Origin: Firmicutes bacterium UBA3930
GTDB taxonomy: Bacteria; Bacillota; Clostridia; Caldicoprobacterales; Caldicoprobacteraceae
Assembly (NCBI GenBank): GCA_002385885.1
Contig: DGEI01000027.1
Span: 83,941-130,240, forward strand
Direction of reading: 5' to 3'
DNA length: 46,300 bases
The number at the start of each line of letters is the position of its first letter. Positions within the stretch are counted from its first letter, which is position 1. Shown piece by piece: positions 1-8,315 of this stretch. Under the pieces are notes generated by a model. It saw only the letters and a program-made list of their open reading frames with translations. It was not told where the DNA came from and did no database searches. A program made the position numbers and the translations under genes.

Positions 1-353
1 ACAACCTTATAACAAAATGGGGAAAATTAATGGACCCGCTGGCCGACAAACTGATGCTGCTTACCGTTTTAATATCCCTGTATATAAAAGGGATTATTCC
101 TGAAATAATTATTATAATTGTATTTATAAAGGAATTCCTTATGATCGGCGGCGCTATTTTTTTGTACAAAAACCGGAAAATTGTTGTAGAATCTAATTTT
201 TTTGGTAAAATAGCATCGGCATCCTTTTATGTTGCAGTAATTGCAAAGATACTAAAATGGCCATATTCAAATGCTATGCTGTACATAGCCGTATTCCTGA
301 CCCTGATAGCCCTGGTGCAATATGGGATCAAAAATTTTGCGAAAACAGACTAG
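1..353 (+). CDS. pgsA: CDP-diacylglycerol--glycerol-3-phosphate 3-phosphatidyltransferase, 3' part (5' end outside window)
   Basis: The frame is already open at the left edge (first full codon at 3) and reads NLITKWGKLMDPLADKLM. This is the second half of the CDP-alcohol phosphatidyltransferase signature, where G-x3-D-x3-D supplies the metal-binding aspartates; the DG-x2-AR half lies upstream of the window. The rest is hydrophobic, with about three membrane segments, and the stop is at 351-353. The family transfers phosphatidyl from CDP-diacylglycerol to glycerol-3-phosphate in the membrane, the committed step to phosphatidylglycerol. The ATG at 30 lies inside the motif and is not a start. 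Other members of the superfamily use different alcohols, so the substrate is inferred from overall similarity to PgsA. Confidence 0.85.
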   Translation, partial: NLITKWGKLMDPLADKLMLLTVLISLYIKGIIPEIIIIIVFIKEFLMIGGAIFLYKNRKIVVESNFFGKIASASFYVAVIAKILKWPYSNAMLYIAVFLTLIALVQYGIKNFAKTD

Positions 354-387
354 GAGCTGGTATATATACTCAGCTCCTAGTTTTTTG
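349..387 (+). terminator. Rho-independent terminator after pgsA
   Basis: A perfect 11-bp inverted repeat (ACTAGGAGCTG at 349-359, CAGCTCCTAGT at 371-381) is followed by a T run. It overlaps the pgsA stop codon and separates the gene from the convergent melA. Confidence 0.9.
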
Positions 388-486
388 TATTATAGTTTCC
401 CGTACCAGGTTTTTATTCTTGCCAGGCCTTTTATGGATTGTATGTATTGTCAGTTTCGCTGCTTGGGTTTATGGCCTGTACCGGAG

Positions 487-1812
487 TTAGTTGAAATGCT
501 TAAACTGCGGAAGCCATTCTTTGTTTACTTCAAACATTTCCCTTACCATTTCTTTTATTTCAGCCAGGCTTAGCACAGCCGAAGTCAATGGATCGAAGTA
601 AACAGCCTGATATATCTTGGAAGGATCTCCTGTTAAAGCTCCTTCCACTGCCAGCTCTTCGCATCTTGCACTGATGTTGTTCAGTATAGCCAAGTGATCC
701 GGCAGAGGGCCTACATGGATGGGCTCGAAACCATGCTTGGATGCCAGAACGGGAACTTCTACGCAGCATCCTTCGGGCAGATTATCTATCAACCCAAAAT
801 TACGGACATTCCCGTTAAACTTATACAAGGTTCCGTCGCCGATAGTTGCATTAAAAATACCGGCGGCATACTCGTTGCCCCGCTTTAAATCGATGGTGTC
901 CCGGTTCAGCCATTCTTTGATTTCATTTTTCCAGGTGTCTTCCCTTTCCAGGTATTCCTTTAGTATGTATGCATATTCGCCGGGATTCCAGCCTGTTCCG
1001 TGGGTACAATACTTTTCGATAAGATCAGGCCTTTTTCTGAACCATGCATTGTATTCTGAATTATGCCCGCTGGATTCGGTAACATAGTAGTCCAGGTGAA
1101 GGAACATCTCATTCCGGACCTGCTCCACATTATAAATTTCAGGCCGCTGTACCGCTTCCCTTATAAGAGGATAAGCATCTTTTCCATTCCACTTAAATTC
1201 AAGATACCATGCCTGGTGGTTGATACCTGCGCATACGTATGTAATCTCATTCATGGGAGCTCCGATCCAGTTTGCCAGCATTTCGGCAGTACCCTGGACA
1301 CTGTGGCACAAACCGGTAACTTTTACCTTTGTTTCCCCCTGCATGGCCCGGCAAAGCATGGCCATAGGATTGGTGTAATTCAGAAAAATGGCATCGGGAC
1401 AGTAGCGTTCAATATCCCGGCAGATATCAAGCATAACCGGTATGGTCCTGAGTGCCCGGAATATACCCGATGGGCCTCTTGTATCACCAACATTTATATC
1501 CACGCCATATTTTTTCGGGATCTCGATATCGTAACGCCATATATGGACCCCGCCGGCAAGAATTGTACATACTACGCCGTCAGCTCCCTTTAAGGCTTCA
1601 GCTCTGTCAGTGGTAGCTATGACTTTGGCCGGATAATTGCCTGCAGCAATTATTTTATCGACAGCTGTTTTAATAAAGCTGAGACGTTCTTCATCGATGT
1701 CCATTAATGCAAGGGTACAGTCCTCAAGGGCAGGGTATGTGAGAATATCGCGCACCAGGTTCCTGGTAAAGCCAAAGCTTCCTGCGCCTATAAAAGCAAT
1801 TTTCTTTGACAT
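487..1812 (-). CDS. melA: Alpha-galactosidase, glycoside hydrolase family 4 (MelA type)
   Basis: The 441-residue protein matches E. coli MelA in length and motifs. It has an N-terminal NAD-binding Rossmann loop (GAGSFGFTR, residues 9-17), an NYTNP segment at 145-149, the CHSVQGT motif with Cys169, and GINH with His199; the cysteine and histidine are the family's divalent-metal ligands. GH4 enzymes cleave alpha-galactosides such as melibiose in the cytoplasm by an NAD- and Mn-dependent redox-elimination mechanism. A GGAGG site lies just upstream of the ATG at 1812. No transporter, permease or sugar regulator is next to it, so it looks like a stand-alone gene. GH4 also contains glucosidases and glucuronidases, but CHSV and the C-terminal half point to the galactosidase group. 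Confidence 0.9.
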   Translation of the reverse strand: MSKKIAFIGAGSFGFTRNLVRDILTYPALEDCTLALMDIDEERLSFIKTAVDKIIAAGNYPAKVIATTDRAEALKGADGVVCTILAGGVHIWRYDIEIPKKYGVDINVGDTRGPSGIFRALRTIPVMLDICRDIERYCPDAIFLNYTNPMAMLCRAMQGETKVKVTGLCHSVQGTAEMLANWIGAPMNEITYVCAGINHQAWYLEFKWNGKDAYPLIREAVQRPEIYNVEQVRNEMFLHLDYYVTESSGHNSEYNAWFRKRPDLIEKYCTHGTGWNPGEYAYILKEYLEREDTWKNEIKEWLNRDTIDLKRGNEYAAGIFNATIGDGTLYKFNGNVRNFGLIDNLPEGCCVEVPVLASKHGFEPIHVGPLPDHLAILNNISARCEELAVEGALTGDPSKIYQAVYFDPLTSAVLSLAEIKEMVREMFEVNKEWLPQFKHFN

Positions 1813-1967
1813 ATTGAGGTGCCTCCTTTGTAAAATATTATATATTTTCAGTATATAAGAAAATTAACCGTTTTTCTACCAGAAATATGATGTTTATAGT
1901 TTTATTAATACAAGCAGACAGCCCCACAGCCCCTTCTTTATGTTGAAAAATATTATGGAAATCACTT

Positions 1968-2014
1968 TTGCGAAAAGGCTTAGAAATTGTTAGCGAAGCG
2001 GGGGAAAGCCGGAA
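1968..2014 (+). repeat. Dispersed intergenic repeat, copy 1
   Basis: This 47-bp segment aligns without gaps to 7966-8012, with 36 of 47 positions identical by hand count. The core TTAGCGAAGnGGnGGAAAGC is best conserved. Its left end (TTTGCGAAAAGGCTTAGAA at 1967-1985) also recurs with one mismatch at 11613-11631. GTTAGC within the core pairs with GCTAAC shortly downstream of this copy. It lies between divergently transcribed melA and the valS promoter. The function is unknown. Confidence 0.6.
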
Positions 2015-2050
2015 CCAGGCTAACGTGTCAGCGTTTTCACACACCGCCTC

Positions 2051-2078
2051 TTGACAAAATAGTTGTTTGGCGTATAAT
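2051..2078 (+). promoter_or_regulatory. Sigma-A promoter of the valS operon
   Basis: A perfect -35 TTGACA (2051-2056) and perfect -10 TATAAT (2073-2078) are separated by 16 bp, placed directly before the T-box leader. Confidence 0.9.
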
Positions 2079-2084
2079 TAAAAC

Positions 2085-2345
2085 AACAAACAAGATAATG
2101 GAAAATGCAATGATGAAGAGAAGTACATTCCCGCCCCCCGGCAGAGAGGGGAGTCCACCGGCTGAGAGATTCCCCGGGAGTGAAAGGAATGGAAGGTCGC
2201 TTCAGAGCATTTCAGCTGAATGGCAGTAAGCTGAAACGGTAAACCCGTTATTGCAACGAGAGCCTGCCTGTTATTTCAACCGGCAGGAGTTAAGGTGGTA
2301 CCGCGGAGAGTATCCTTCGTCCTTTTTTGGGCGAAGGATTTTTTG
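2085..2345 (+). promoter_or_regulatory. T-box leader, valine-responsive (specifier GTC)
   Basis: The T-box sequence AAGGTGGTACCGCGG is at 2292-2306, followed by a terminator stem (ATCCTTCGTCC 2312-2322 pairing with 2329-2339) and a T run. In stem I, CATTCC near 2125 pairs with GGAATG near 2187. The specifier loop then reads GAAG-GTC, placing a valine GTC codon at 2196-2198; the same GAAG context precedes the specifiers of the thrS and pheS leaders in this window. Known mechanism: uncharged tRNA pairs with the specifier and with the T-box bulge, which stabilises the antiterminator. Confidence 0.95.
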
Positions 2346-2361
2346 TTAGGAGTGGGAGATT

Positions 2362-2562
2362 TTGAATTTATTTGAAAGGATAAACCCTATCGGTTTGTTG
2401 TTAATGCTAATATCTGCCGTACTGGTGTATGGGGCAGGGTTAATTGTTACAAAGGTTTTTAAGATAACTGATAAGCGATCAGAGAAGAAAATAATACTGA
2501 CAAAGCTGACAGGGTTGCTGATAGGGATTATTGGTCTGCTGACAGCAATGAAAATACTATAA
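2362..2562 (+). CDS. Small membrane protein between the T-box and valS
   Basis: This 66-residue frame starts at TTG 2362 behind GGAGTGGGAG. It encodes two hydrophobic segments (about residues 10-30 and 46-64) joined by a basic loop (KVFKITDKRSEKK). No catalytic motif is visible and I do not recognise the family. It sits after the valS T-box terminator and ends 17 bp before the valS ATG, so it should be made only when charged tRNA-Val is short. The good ribosome site, tight packing and typical membrane-protein composition suggest it is real. A two-helix membrane accessory protein is the most that can be said. Confidence 0.7.
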   Translation: MNLFERINPIGLLLMLISAVLVYGAGLIVTKVFKITDKRSEKKIILTKLTGLLIGIIGLLTAMKIL

Positions 2563-2579
2563 AATTGGGAGGTTATAAA

Positions 2580-5225
2580 ATGCAGGAAATGATGCTGAAC
2601 AAAACATATGATCCTGGACAGGTGGAAGAAAAAATATACGAAATGTGGATGGACAAAGGTTATTTCAGAGCTGAAACTGATGAAAACAAAGAACCTTATT
2701 GCATTGTTATTCCTCCACCGAATATCACCGGGCAACTCCATATGGGCCATGCTCTGGATAATACTCTTCAGGATATTCTTACCCGCTGGAGAAGGATGCA
2801 AGGCTATTCAGCCCTTTGGCTTCCCGGAACCGATCATGCCAGCATTGCAACTGAGGTTAAAATTGTTGAAAAGCTGGCGGAAGAAGGGCTTACAAAAAAA
2901 GACCTGGGAAGGGATGAGTTCCTGAAAAGAGCATGGCAGTGGAAGGAACAGTATGGAAGCAGAATTACACAGCAGCTTAAGAAACTGGGTTCTTCCCTGG
3001 ATTGGTCAAGAGAGAGGTTTACAATGGATGAGGGCTGCAACAGGGCAGTTACTGAAGTGTTCGTGCGTCTGTATAATAAAGGCTTAATATACCGGGGTGA
3101 CAGGATAATCAACTGGTGTACCGACTGTAAAACTGCTCTTTCGGATGCTGAAGTAGAACATGAAGAAGAGCAGGGAAATCTCTGGTACATCAGGTATCCT
3201 ATAAAAGATACTGATGAAGCCATAATGGTTGCTACCACCAGGCCCGAAACCATGCTGGGGGATACTGCAGTTGCGGTGCATCCGGATGATGAGAGATTCA
3301 GCCGCCTTATTGGTAAAACTGTCATTTTACCCCTCATGGACAGGGAGATACCTATCATTCCGGATGAATATGTGGAGCGTGAATTTGGAACAGGAGCTGT
3401 TAAGATTACTCCTGCTCATGACCCCAATGATTTCGAGGTGGCCGTCAGGCATGATCTGCCATGGATCTGCGTTATTGACGAGAAGGGTATCATGAATGAA
3501 AATGCAGGAAAATATGCAGGGATGGACAGGTATCAGGCCCGAAAAGCCGTGGTCCGGGACCTTACCCGATTGGGGCTCATTGACAAGATAGAGGATTTAA
3601 AGCATAACGTGGGACATTGCTACAGATGCGGGACCGTAATTGAACCTCTTATCTCAAAGCAGTGGTTCGTTAAGATGAAACCGCTGGCCAAACCTGCTAT
3701 TCGGGCTGTAAAGGATGGAAGAATCAAGTTTGTTCCCGAAAGGTTTGAAAAGATCTACCTGAATTGGATGGAAAACATAAGGGATTGGTGCATATCCAGG
3801 CAGCTGTGGTGGGGGCATCGCATTCCGGCATATTACTGCCGGGACTGCGGGGAAACCATAGTTGACTACCATATGCCGGAAAGCTGCAGTGCATGCGGCG
3901 GAACAACTTTTGAACAGGATGAGGATGTGCTGGACACCTGGTTCAGCTCTGCGCTATGGCCTTTTTCAACCCTTGGCTGGCCCGATAAGACCCGGGATCT
4001 CGAATACTTTTATCCTACCAGTGTACTTGTGACGGGTTACGATATAATATTTTTCTGGGTGGCCAGGATGATATTTTCCGGGCTGGAACACATGGGCGAA
4101 ATACCGTTTAAATATGTGTTTATTCACGGTATTGTCAGGGATTCTGAGGGACGAAAGATGAGCAAATCCCTTGGAAACGGAATTGATCCGCTGGAGGTTA
4201 TAGAGCAATACGGGGCCGATGCACTGAGGCTTACCCTGGTTACCGGGAATTCACCTGGTAATGATATGCGGTTTTACTGGGAGAGGGTAGAAGCCAGCCG
4301 TAATTTTTGCAATAAGATCTGGAATGCAACCAGGTTTATACTTATGAATATACGGAATGCCGGAATCGATAAGCCGCAGAAGGGGGAACTGGAACTGCCC
4401 GACCGCTGGATCCTCAGCAGGTATAACAACCTTGTTAAAGAAGTTACTGATAATCTGGAGAAATTTGAGCTGGGAATCGCTGTACAAAAACTGTACGATT
4501 TCATTTGGGATGAGTTTTGTGACTGGTATATAGAGCTTGCAAAGCCGGGATTATACGGTCAGGACAGGGAAATCCAGGAAACCAAACTGTATGTTCTCAG
4601 CCATGTTCTGCTGAACACTATGAAATTGCTGCATCCTTTTATGCCCTTTATAACTGAAGAAATATGGCAGCACCTGCCCCATCACCAGGAGGACAGTATT
4701 ATGATATCATCATGGCCAAAGATTGATTATCAGTCCATAGATCCCGATGCAGAGAGCCAGATGAAGGAAATAATGAATGCTATACGCAGCATTCGAAACA
4801 TAAGGGCGGAAATGGAAGTCCCGCCCTCCAGGAAGGCAAAAGTGGTGCTGGTGGTAAACAGACAGGACAGATCTCTGTTTGAAGAAAGCAGGATCTATTT
4901 TGAAAGGTTGGCATGGGCTTCTGCTGTAGAAGTCCGTGAGAATAAGGAGGGTATTCCATCCAACGCTGTTTCTGCTGTAACCGGAAGAGTTCAGATATTT
5001 ATGCCTCTTGAGGACCTGGTGGATATCGACAAGGAGATGGAGAGGTTGTTGCGGGAGAAGAGAAACCTGGAAAAAGAACTGGAAAGAGCGGAAAACAAAC
5101 TATCCAATGAGAATTTTGTAAAAAAGGCGCCTCCGGCAGTAGTTGCCCAGGAAAGAGAGAAAAGGGATAAGTACCGGGACATGATGGATAAAGTTTTAAG
5201 CCGTATTGAATCTCTGAAGAAATAA
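2580..5225 (+). CDS. valS: Valyl-tRNA synthetase
   Basis: This cytoplasmic class I synthetase of 881 residues charges tRNA-Val and edits misactivated threonine. HMGH is at residues 54-57 and KMSKS at 526-530. Cysteine pairs (CYRCG, CRDCG, CSACGG) suggest zinc-binding insertions, and the last 65 or so residues form the family's tRNA-binding coiled coil. I place the start at ATG 2580. The longer frame from TTG 2565 would begin inside the Shine-Dalgarno sequence GGGAGG (2567-2572). The gene is regulated by the upstream valine T-box and is followed 23 bp later by folC, an arrangement common in Bacillota. Confidence 0.97.
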   Translation: MQEMMLNKTYDPGQVEEKIYEMWMDKGYFRAETDENKEPYCIVIPPPNITGQLHMGHALDNTLQDILTRWRRMQGYSALWLPGTDHASIATEVKIVEKLAEEGLTKKDLGRDEFLKRAWQWKEQYGSRITQQLKKLGSSLDWSRERFTMDEGCNRAVTEVFVRLYNKGLIYRGDRIINWCTDCKTALSDAEVEHEEEQGNLWYIRYPIKDTDEAIMVATTRPETMLGDTAVAVHPDDERFSRLIGKTVILPLMDREIPIIPDEYVEREFGTGAVKITPAHDPNDFEVAVRHDLPWICVIDEKGIMNENAGKYAGMDRYQARKAVVRDLTRLGLIDKIEDLKHNVGHCYRCGTVIEPLISKQWFVKMKPLAKPAIRAVKDGRIKFVPERFEKIYLNWMENIRDWCISRQLWWGHRIPAYYCRDCGETIVDYHMPESCSACGGTTFEQDEDVLDTWFSSALWPFSTLGWPDKTRDLEYFYPTSVLVTGYDIIFFWVARMIFSGLEHMGEIPFKYVFIHGIVRDSEGRKMSKSLGNGIDPLEVIEQYGADALRLTLVTGNSPGNDMRFYWERVEASRNFCNKIWNATRFILMNIRNAGIDKPQKGELELPDRWILSRYNNLVKEVTDNLEKFELGIAVQKLYDFIWDEFCDWYIELAKPGLYGQDREIQETKLYVLSHVLLNTMKLLHPFMPFITEEIWQHLPHHQEDSIMISSWPKIDYQSIDPDAESQMKEIMNAIRSIRNIRAEMEVPPSRKAKVVLVVNRQDRSLFEESRIYFERLAWASAVEVRENKEGIPSNAVSAVTGRVQIFMPLEDLVDIDKEMERLLREKRNLEKELERAENKLSNENFVKKAPPAVVAQEREKRDKYRDMMDKVLSRIESLKK

Positions 5226-5248
5226 GTATTTGGGAAAGAGGATGCTGC

Positions 5249-6544
5249 ATGAATTATGAACAAGCGCTGGATTATATTCACGGCACATATAAATTCGGTT
5301 CAAAGCTTGGCCTGGAGAACATAACCGGCTTATTACACCGTCTTGGTGATCCCCACCGAAAGTTTAAATCTATTCATGTAGGTGGCACTAACGGCAAAGG
5401 CTCGGTAACTTCCTTGCTTACCCATGTACTGATTGAGGAAGGTTATAAGGTCGGGATGTTTATATCGCCATACCTTGAGAGGTTTACAGAACGGATTCAG
5501 GTCAATCTGAAGGAAATCCAGCCTGATGAACTGGCCCGTATAACTGCAGTGGTAAAAACAAAGGTCGATGAGATGTTAATGGATGGAATGAATCATCCTA
5601 CCGAATTTGAAATTGTAACTGCCATTGGTTTTGTATATTTTGCTGAACAGCAGGTGGATTATGCTGTGGTAGAGGTTGGCCTGGGAGGACGCCTGGATGC
5701 AACAAATGTGTTGGATCCTCTTGTGTCAGTAATTACCTCCATAAGTTATGACCACATGGCTATTCTGGGCAATACCCTGGATAGGATTGCTTATGAAAAG
5801 GCCGGTATCATTAAGCCTGGCAGGCCGGCAGTGTCCTATCCGCAAGCACCAGAGGCCATGGAGGTTTTACGGAATATAGCACAGCAGCGAAATGCACCGC
5901 TGTATGAGGTTGACAGCGATGGTATTGTGATTCATTCATCAGATATTGAGCGCCAAACCTTTGACTATACCTTTGGTGGCTCAACCTATTCCAATGTGGA
6001 TATAAGAATGACCGGGCGTCATCAGGTGGTGAATGCTGCCACTGCCTTAACAGCTTTAACCGTACTAAAACAGCAAGGCGTAAAAATTACCAACACGTCA
6101 ATTTATAACGGCATGAAAAAAGCAGTTTGGCCCGGACGGATAGAGATCCTTAAGAGGCAGCCATATATTATTATAGACGGTGCCCATAACGCTAACGGCG
6201 CTCAGGCTTTAGCCCGTGCGCTAAAGGAGTATTTTGCCGGCAGGCAGGTTATCATGGTAATCAGTGTGTCCGGAGACAAAGAGGCTGATGCAATACTTAA
6301 AGAGCTGTGTCCTCTGGCCGAATCGGTAATTGTAACAAGATACGATGGACCCAGGGCAATGGATCCCTGCCAGTTGGCCGATCGGGTTAAATACTATTTT
6401 TCCAATCATATTTCGGTTGAATATGATGTGGAGAAAGCCATACAAACCGGTTTGGAAATGGTCAGGCCGGACGGGGTGCTGTTGTTTACCGGCTCATTGT
6501 TTCTCATAGGCATGATCCGCAGTTTTTTCGGCAGTCATAGGTAA
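5249..6544 (+). CDS. folC: Folylpolyglutamate synthase / dihydrofolate synthase
   Basis: The Mur-ligase-like protein of 431 residues carries the P-loop GGTNGKGS at residues 45-52, the second ATP/Mg segment VEVGLGGRLDATNV, and DGAHN near residue 310. These are the expected family signatures, and the length is typical. The enzyme adds glutamate to dihydropteroate and/or extends polyglutamate tails on folates in the cytoplasm. It follows valS closely and probably shares its transcript, so its expression may also respond to valine starvation. Whether it does one or both reactions cannot be told from sequence alone. No clear T-rich terminator follows it. Confidence 0.93.
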   Translation: MNYEQALDYIHGTYKFGSKLGLENITGLLHRLGDPHRKFKSIHVGGTNGKGSVTSLLTHVLIEEGYKVGMFISPYLERFTERIQVNLKEIQPDELARITAVVKTKVDEMLMDGMNHPTEFEIVTAIGFVYFAEQQVDYAVVEVGLGGRLDATNVLDPLVSVITSISYDHMAILGNTLDRIAYEKAGIIKPGRPAVSYPQAPEAMEVLRNIAQQRNAPLYEVDSDGIVIHSSDIERQTFDYTFGGSTYSNVDIRMTGRHQVVNAATALTALTVLKQQGVKITNTSIYNGMKKAVWPGRIEILKRQPYIIIDGAHNANGAQALARALKEYFAGRQVIMVISVSGDKEADAILKELCPLAESVIVTRYDGPRAMDPCQLADRVKYYFSNHISVEYDVEKAIQTGLEMVRPDGVLLFTGSLFLIGMIRSFFGSHR

Positions 6545-6682
6545 AATATAAAGTTATGAATTATTTGTTTTGTACTGTCATAAATATGTAACAGGCCTGC
6601 AGGGATTTCCCCGTAAACCTGAAAGAAAGCGACAGGGTTTCCCTGAAATGGCCGGATTCGGTTAAAAAGGATTGACTGTGTA

Positions 6683-6904
6683 ATGAGGGAAAAAAATAGT
6701 GCCGAAAGCCAGGATAATGTGCTGCTGGATCTTATCCATATTGCGCTGCTGAACTGGAAAAAAGCAGATGTATCCCCCGGTACCGGGAAAAAACCATTTC
6801 TGGGAAAGGGAATATATATCTGTCTTTTAAAAGAAGCAAAAAAGCGGGGTTTGTACCTTAATCACAAACAGTTATTGGAGCGTATATTATATCCCCATAT
6901 ATAA
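6683..6904 (+). CDS. Small hypothetical protein
   Basis: This 73-residue, basic, soluble-looking protein has an AAAGGA sequence about 14 nt before the ATG, which is a rather long spacing. It contains a leucine-rich start (NVLLDLIHIALLNWKK) and a C-terminal basic helix (KEAKKRGLYLNHKQLLERI). I do not recognise the family. The 138 bp before it contain short GC-rich self-complementary stretches (for example CAGGGTTTCCCTG near 6637) but no riboswitch I can name. Codon use looks like that of its neighbours. It could be a small regulatory or sporulation protein, but nothing proves this. Confidence 0.55.
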   Translation: MREKNSAESQDNVLLDLIHIALLNWKKADVSPGTGKKPFLGKGIYICLLKEAKKRGLYLNHKQLLERILYPHI

Positions 6905-6918
6905 ATTTAAATTTGAAT

Positions 6919-6994
6919 CCCCCATAAGTACCCTTTGCACGAGGCAGACATATAATAAATTAAACGCCTCTGGGTAAAGAACTGCTTATGGGGG
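6919..6994 (+). promoter_or_regulatory. Nested inverted repeats covering the ribosome binding site of the propeller gene
   Basis: Three complementary arm pairs are perfectly nested: CCCCCATAAG (6919-6928) with CTTATGGGGG (6985-6994), TACCC (6929-6933) with GGGTA (6972-6976), and GAGGC (6941-6945) with GCCTC (6966-6970). The last arm, GGGGG, is the only Shine-Dalgarno-like stretch before the ATG at 7005, so folding would hide it. A CATATAATA sequence at 6949-6957 lies in the central loop and could instead be a -10 element, in which case the arms would flank the start of transcription. Confidence 0.6.
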
Positions 6995-7004
6995 TATTTG
7001 TTAA

Positions 7005-7922
7005 ATGGATTGGAAGAACAAAATTGCTGTTGCCAACACGGGAGGAAACAGCATATCATTTATAGATCCACGGCAAAGTAAAGAGGAGTACCGGATTCAA
7101 CTCAATTCAGGAACGGGTCCCTGTGATTTGATTAAGCCTGGGTATACCTCACATCTTCTGATCACCCAGATATATGATAATTCCCTGGCATGCATGGATT
7201 TGAACAGTGGTACAATAGAAAAGGTATTGCAGGTAGGATGTCATCCCAGATATATAACCCTTTGCAGCATCACCCACAATGTTTATATTTCCAATGCAGA
7301 TTCCGATTCAATTTCCATAGTTGGTAATAAAAAGAATCTCAAACTTATTAGTCAAATCCCGACAGGTTCAATGCCCCAGGGAATTGACTGTCATCCCAGG
7401 CTTCCCGTTTTGGCTGTGGCTAACATGAATTCTCAGGATGTTTGGTTTATAAATACCAGGGAATTCAATATCATAAATATGAAAAGAATAGATGGCTATC
7501 CAACCCAGGTCAGATTCAGCCGTAGTGGAGATATTCTATATATAGGCTGTTACTTGCATAATGGGCATTCTCAAAGCAGGATTTTAATGCTGACCCTGGA
7601 CGGATATGAGATATACGGGGAAATCCCCATAGGGTGCGTGCCCTTTCAGATTATTGAGGCCGGTGATGGCAAGTACCTGCTGGTGATATCCTTTGAGTCG
7701 GGAATAATGGAAGTGATAAATATATTTTCCGGCCGTGTTGAAAAAAGAATTGAGATGAACAGTATGGCATACGGTATAGCCCTGGATGATAAAGGGCGGT
7801 ATGCCTATGTGACAAATACAAAAGAGAATACCGTGGCAGCGGTGGACTGGAAGAAGGGCAGGAAAATAACCGATATCCAGGTAGGCAAGGAGCCCAGTGG
7901 GATTGTATATTTGCATGCATAA
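7005..7922 (+). CDS. YVTN/YncE-like beta-propeller protein
   Basis: The 305-residue protein is built of about seven repeats of the form 'xxYVSNxxxxSISIVD', for example VANTGGNSISFID near residue 9, YISNADSDSISIVG near 92, AVANMNSQDVWFIN near 138 and YVTNTKENTVAAVDW near 272. This is the pattern of surface-layer-type YVTN beta-propellers, which usually act as binding scaffolds. There is no signal peptide or membrane segment, so it appears cytoplasmic or is incorporated by another route. No enzyme motif is visible. Upstream is the nested inverted repeat at 6919-6994; a terminator follows at 8031. It appears monocistronic. The partner or ligand is unknown. Confidence 0.8.
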   Translation: MDWKNKIAVANTGGNSISFIDPRQSKEEYRIQLNSGTGPCDLIKPGYTSHLLITQIYDNSLACMDLNSGTIEKVLQVGCHPRYITLCSITHNVYISNADSDSISIVGNKKNLKLISQIPTGSMPQGIDCHPRLPVLAVANMNSQDVWFINTREFNIINMKRIDGYPTQVRFSRSGDILYIGCYLHNGHSQSRILMLTLDGYEIYGEIPIGCVPFQIIEAGDGKYLLVISFESGIMEVINIFSGRVEKRIEMNSMAYGIALDDKGRYAYVTNTKENTVAAVDWKKGRKITDIQVGKEPSGIVYLHA

Positions 7923-7965
7923 TTGGTATTGTCTATTCTATGCGAAGAATGCTATGGAGTTCTCC

Positions 7966-8012
7966 TTACAAAAAAGTTTATAGCCTGTTAGCGAAGTGGA
8001 GGAAAGCTGGAA
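7966..8012 (+). repeat. Dispersed intergenic repeat, copy 2
   Basis: This copy aligns gap-free over 47 bp with 1968-2014. Most differences are transitions, and the core GTTAGCGAAG is identical. It is in the same orientation as copy 1 and lies between the propeller gene stop and its terminator. The GCTAAC pairing partner seen downstream of copy 1 is absent here. Confidence 0.6.
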
Positions 8013-8030
8013 TAGACAGAAAACAATCTA

Positions 8031-8064
8031 AAGAGAATATATGTTTCTATATATTCTCTTTTTT
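8031..8064 (+). terminator. Rho-independent terminator after the propeller gene
   Basis: An A/T-rich stem AAAGAGAATATAT with a short GTTTC loop pairs with ATATATTCTCTTT and runs into T6. Confidence 0.8.
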
Positions 8065-8315
8065 ATTGAGAGTATATTGCTGCCTCAAATTTCAAATTAT
8101 GGTTCAGAAAACCAGGTTAATTGCTAATCAGATGGATGTAATGTAAATGTGTCACTCTGCAGCCAATTAATACATTATTACTTTTGATGTATTGTTGGGA
8201 ATACTACCTGCAGGAGCAACTATTTTAGAAGTGACGCATATAATGTATAGCAGAAATCAGCATTATTTGGCGTTGGGGATCGACTGGGTCAAGGGATACG
8301 AATGAAGGGAGTGAT
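8065..8315 (+). other. Intergenic region before ytxC
   Basis: This AT-rich stretch has no open frame of note. I see no convincing sigma-A promoter and no stable hairpin. Near 8310 there is a GAAGGGAGTG ribosome site for ytxC. The promoter may be of a sporulation sigma class that I cannot assign from sequence. Confidence 0.4.

Noticed and set aside
1987..2229. An open frame covering the valS promoter and T-box stem I
   Set aside because: It would run through the sigma-A promoter and the structured leader; the T-box elements explain this sequence better.
6545..6682. A possible cyclic-di-GMP (GEMM-type) riboswitch before the 73-residue gene
   Set aside because: A few segments resemble it, but the core CGCAAAGC and tetraloop receptor elements are absent, and no terminator or masked ribosome site is seen.
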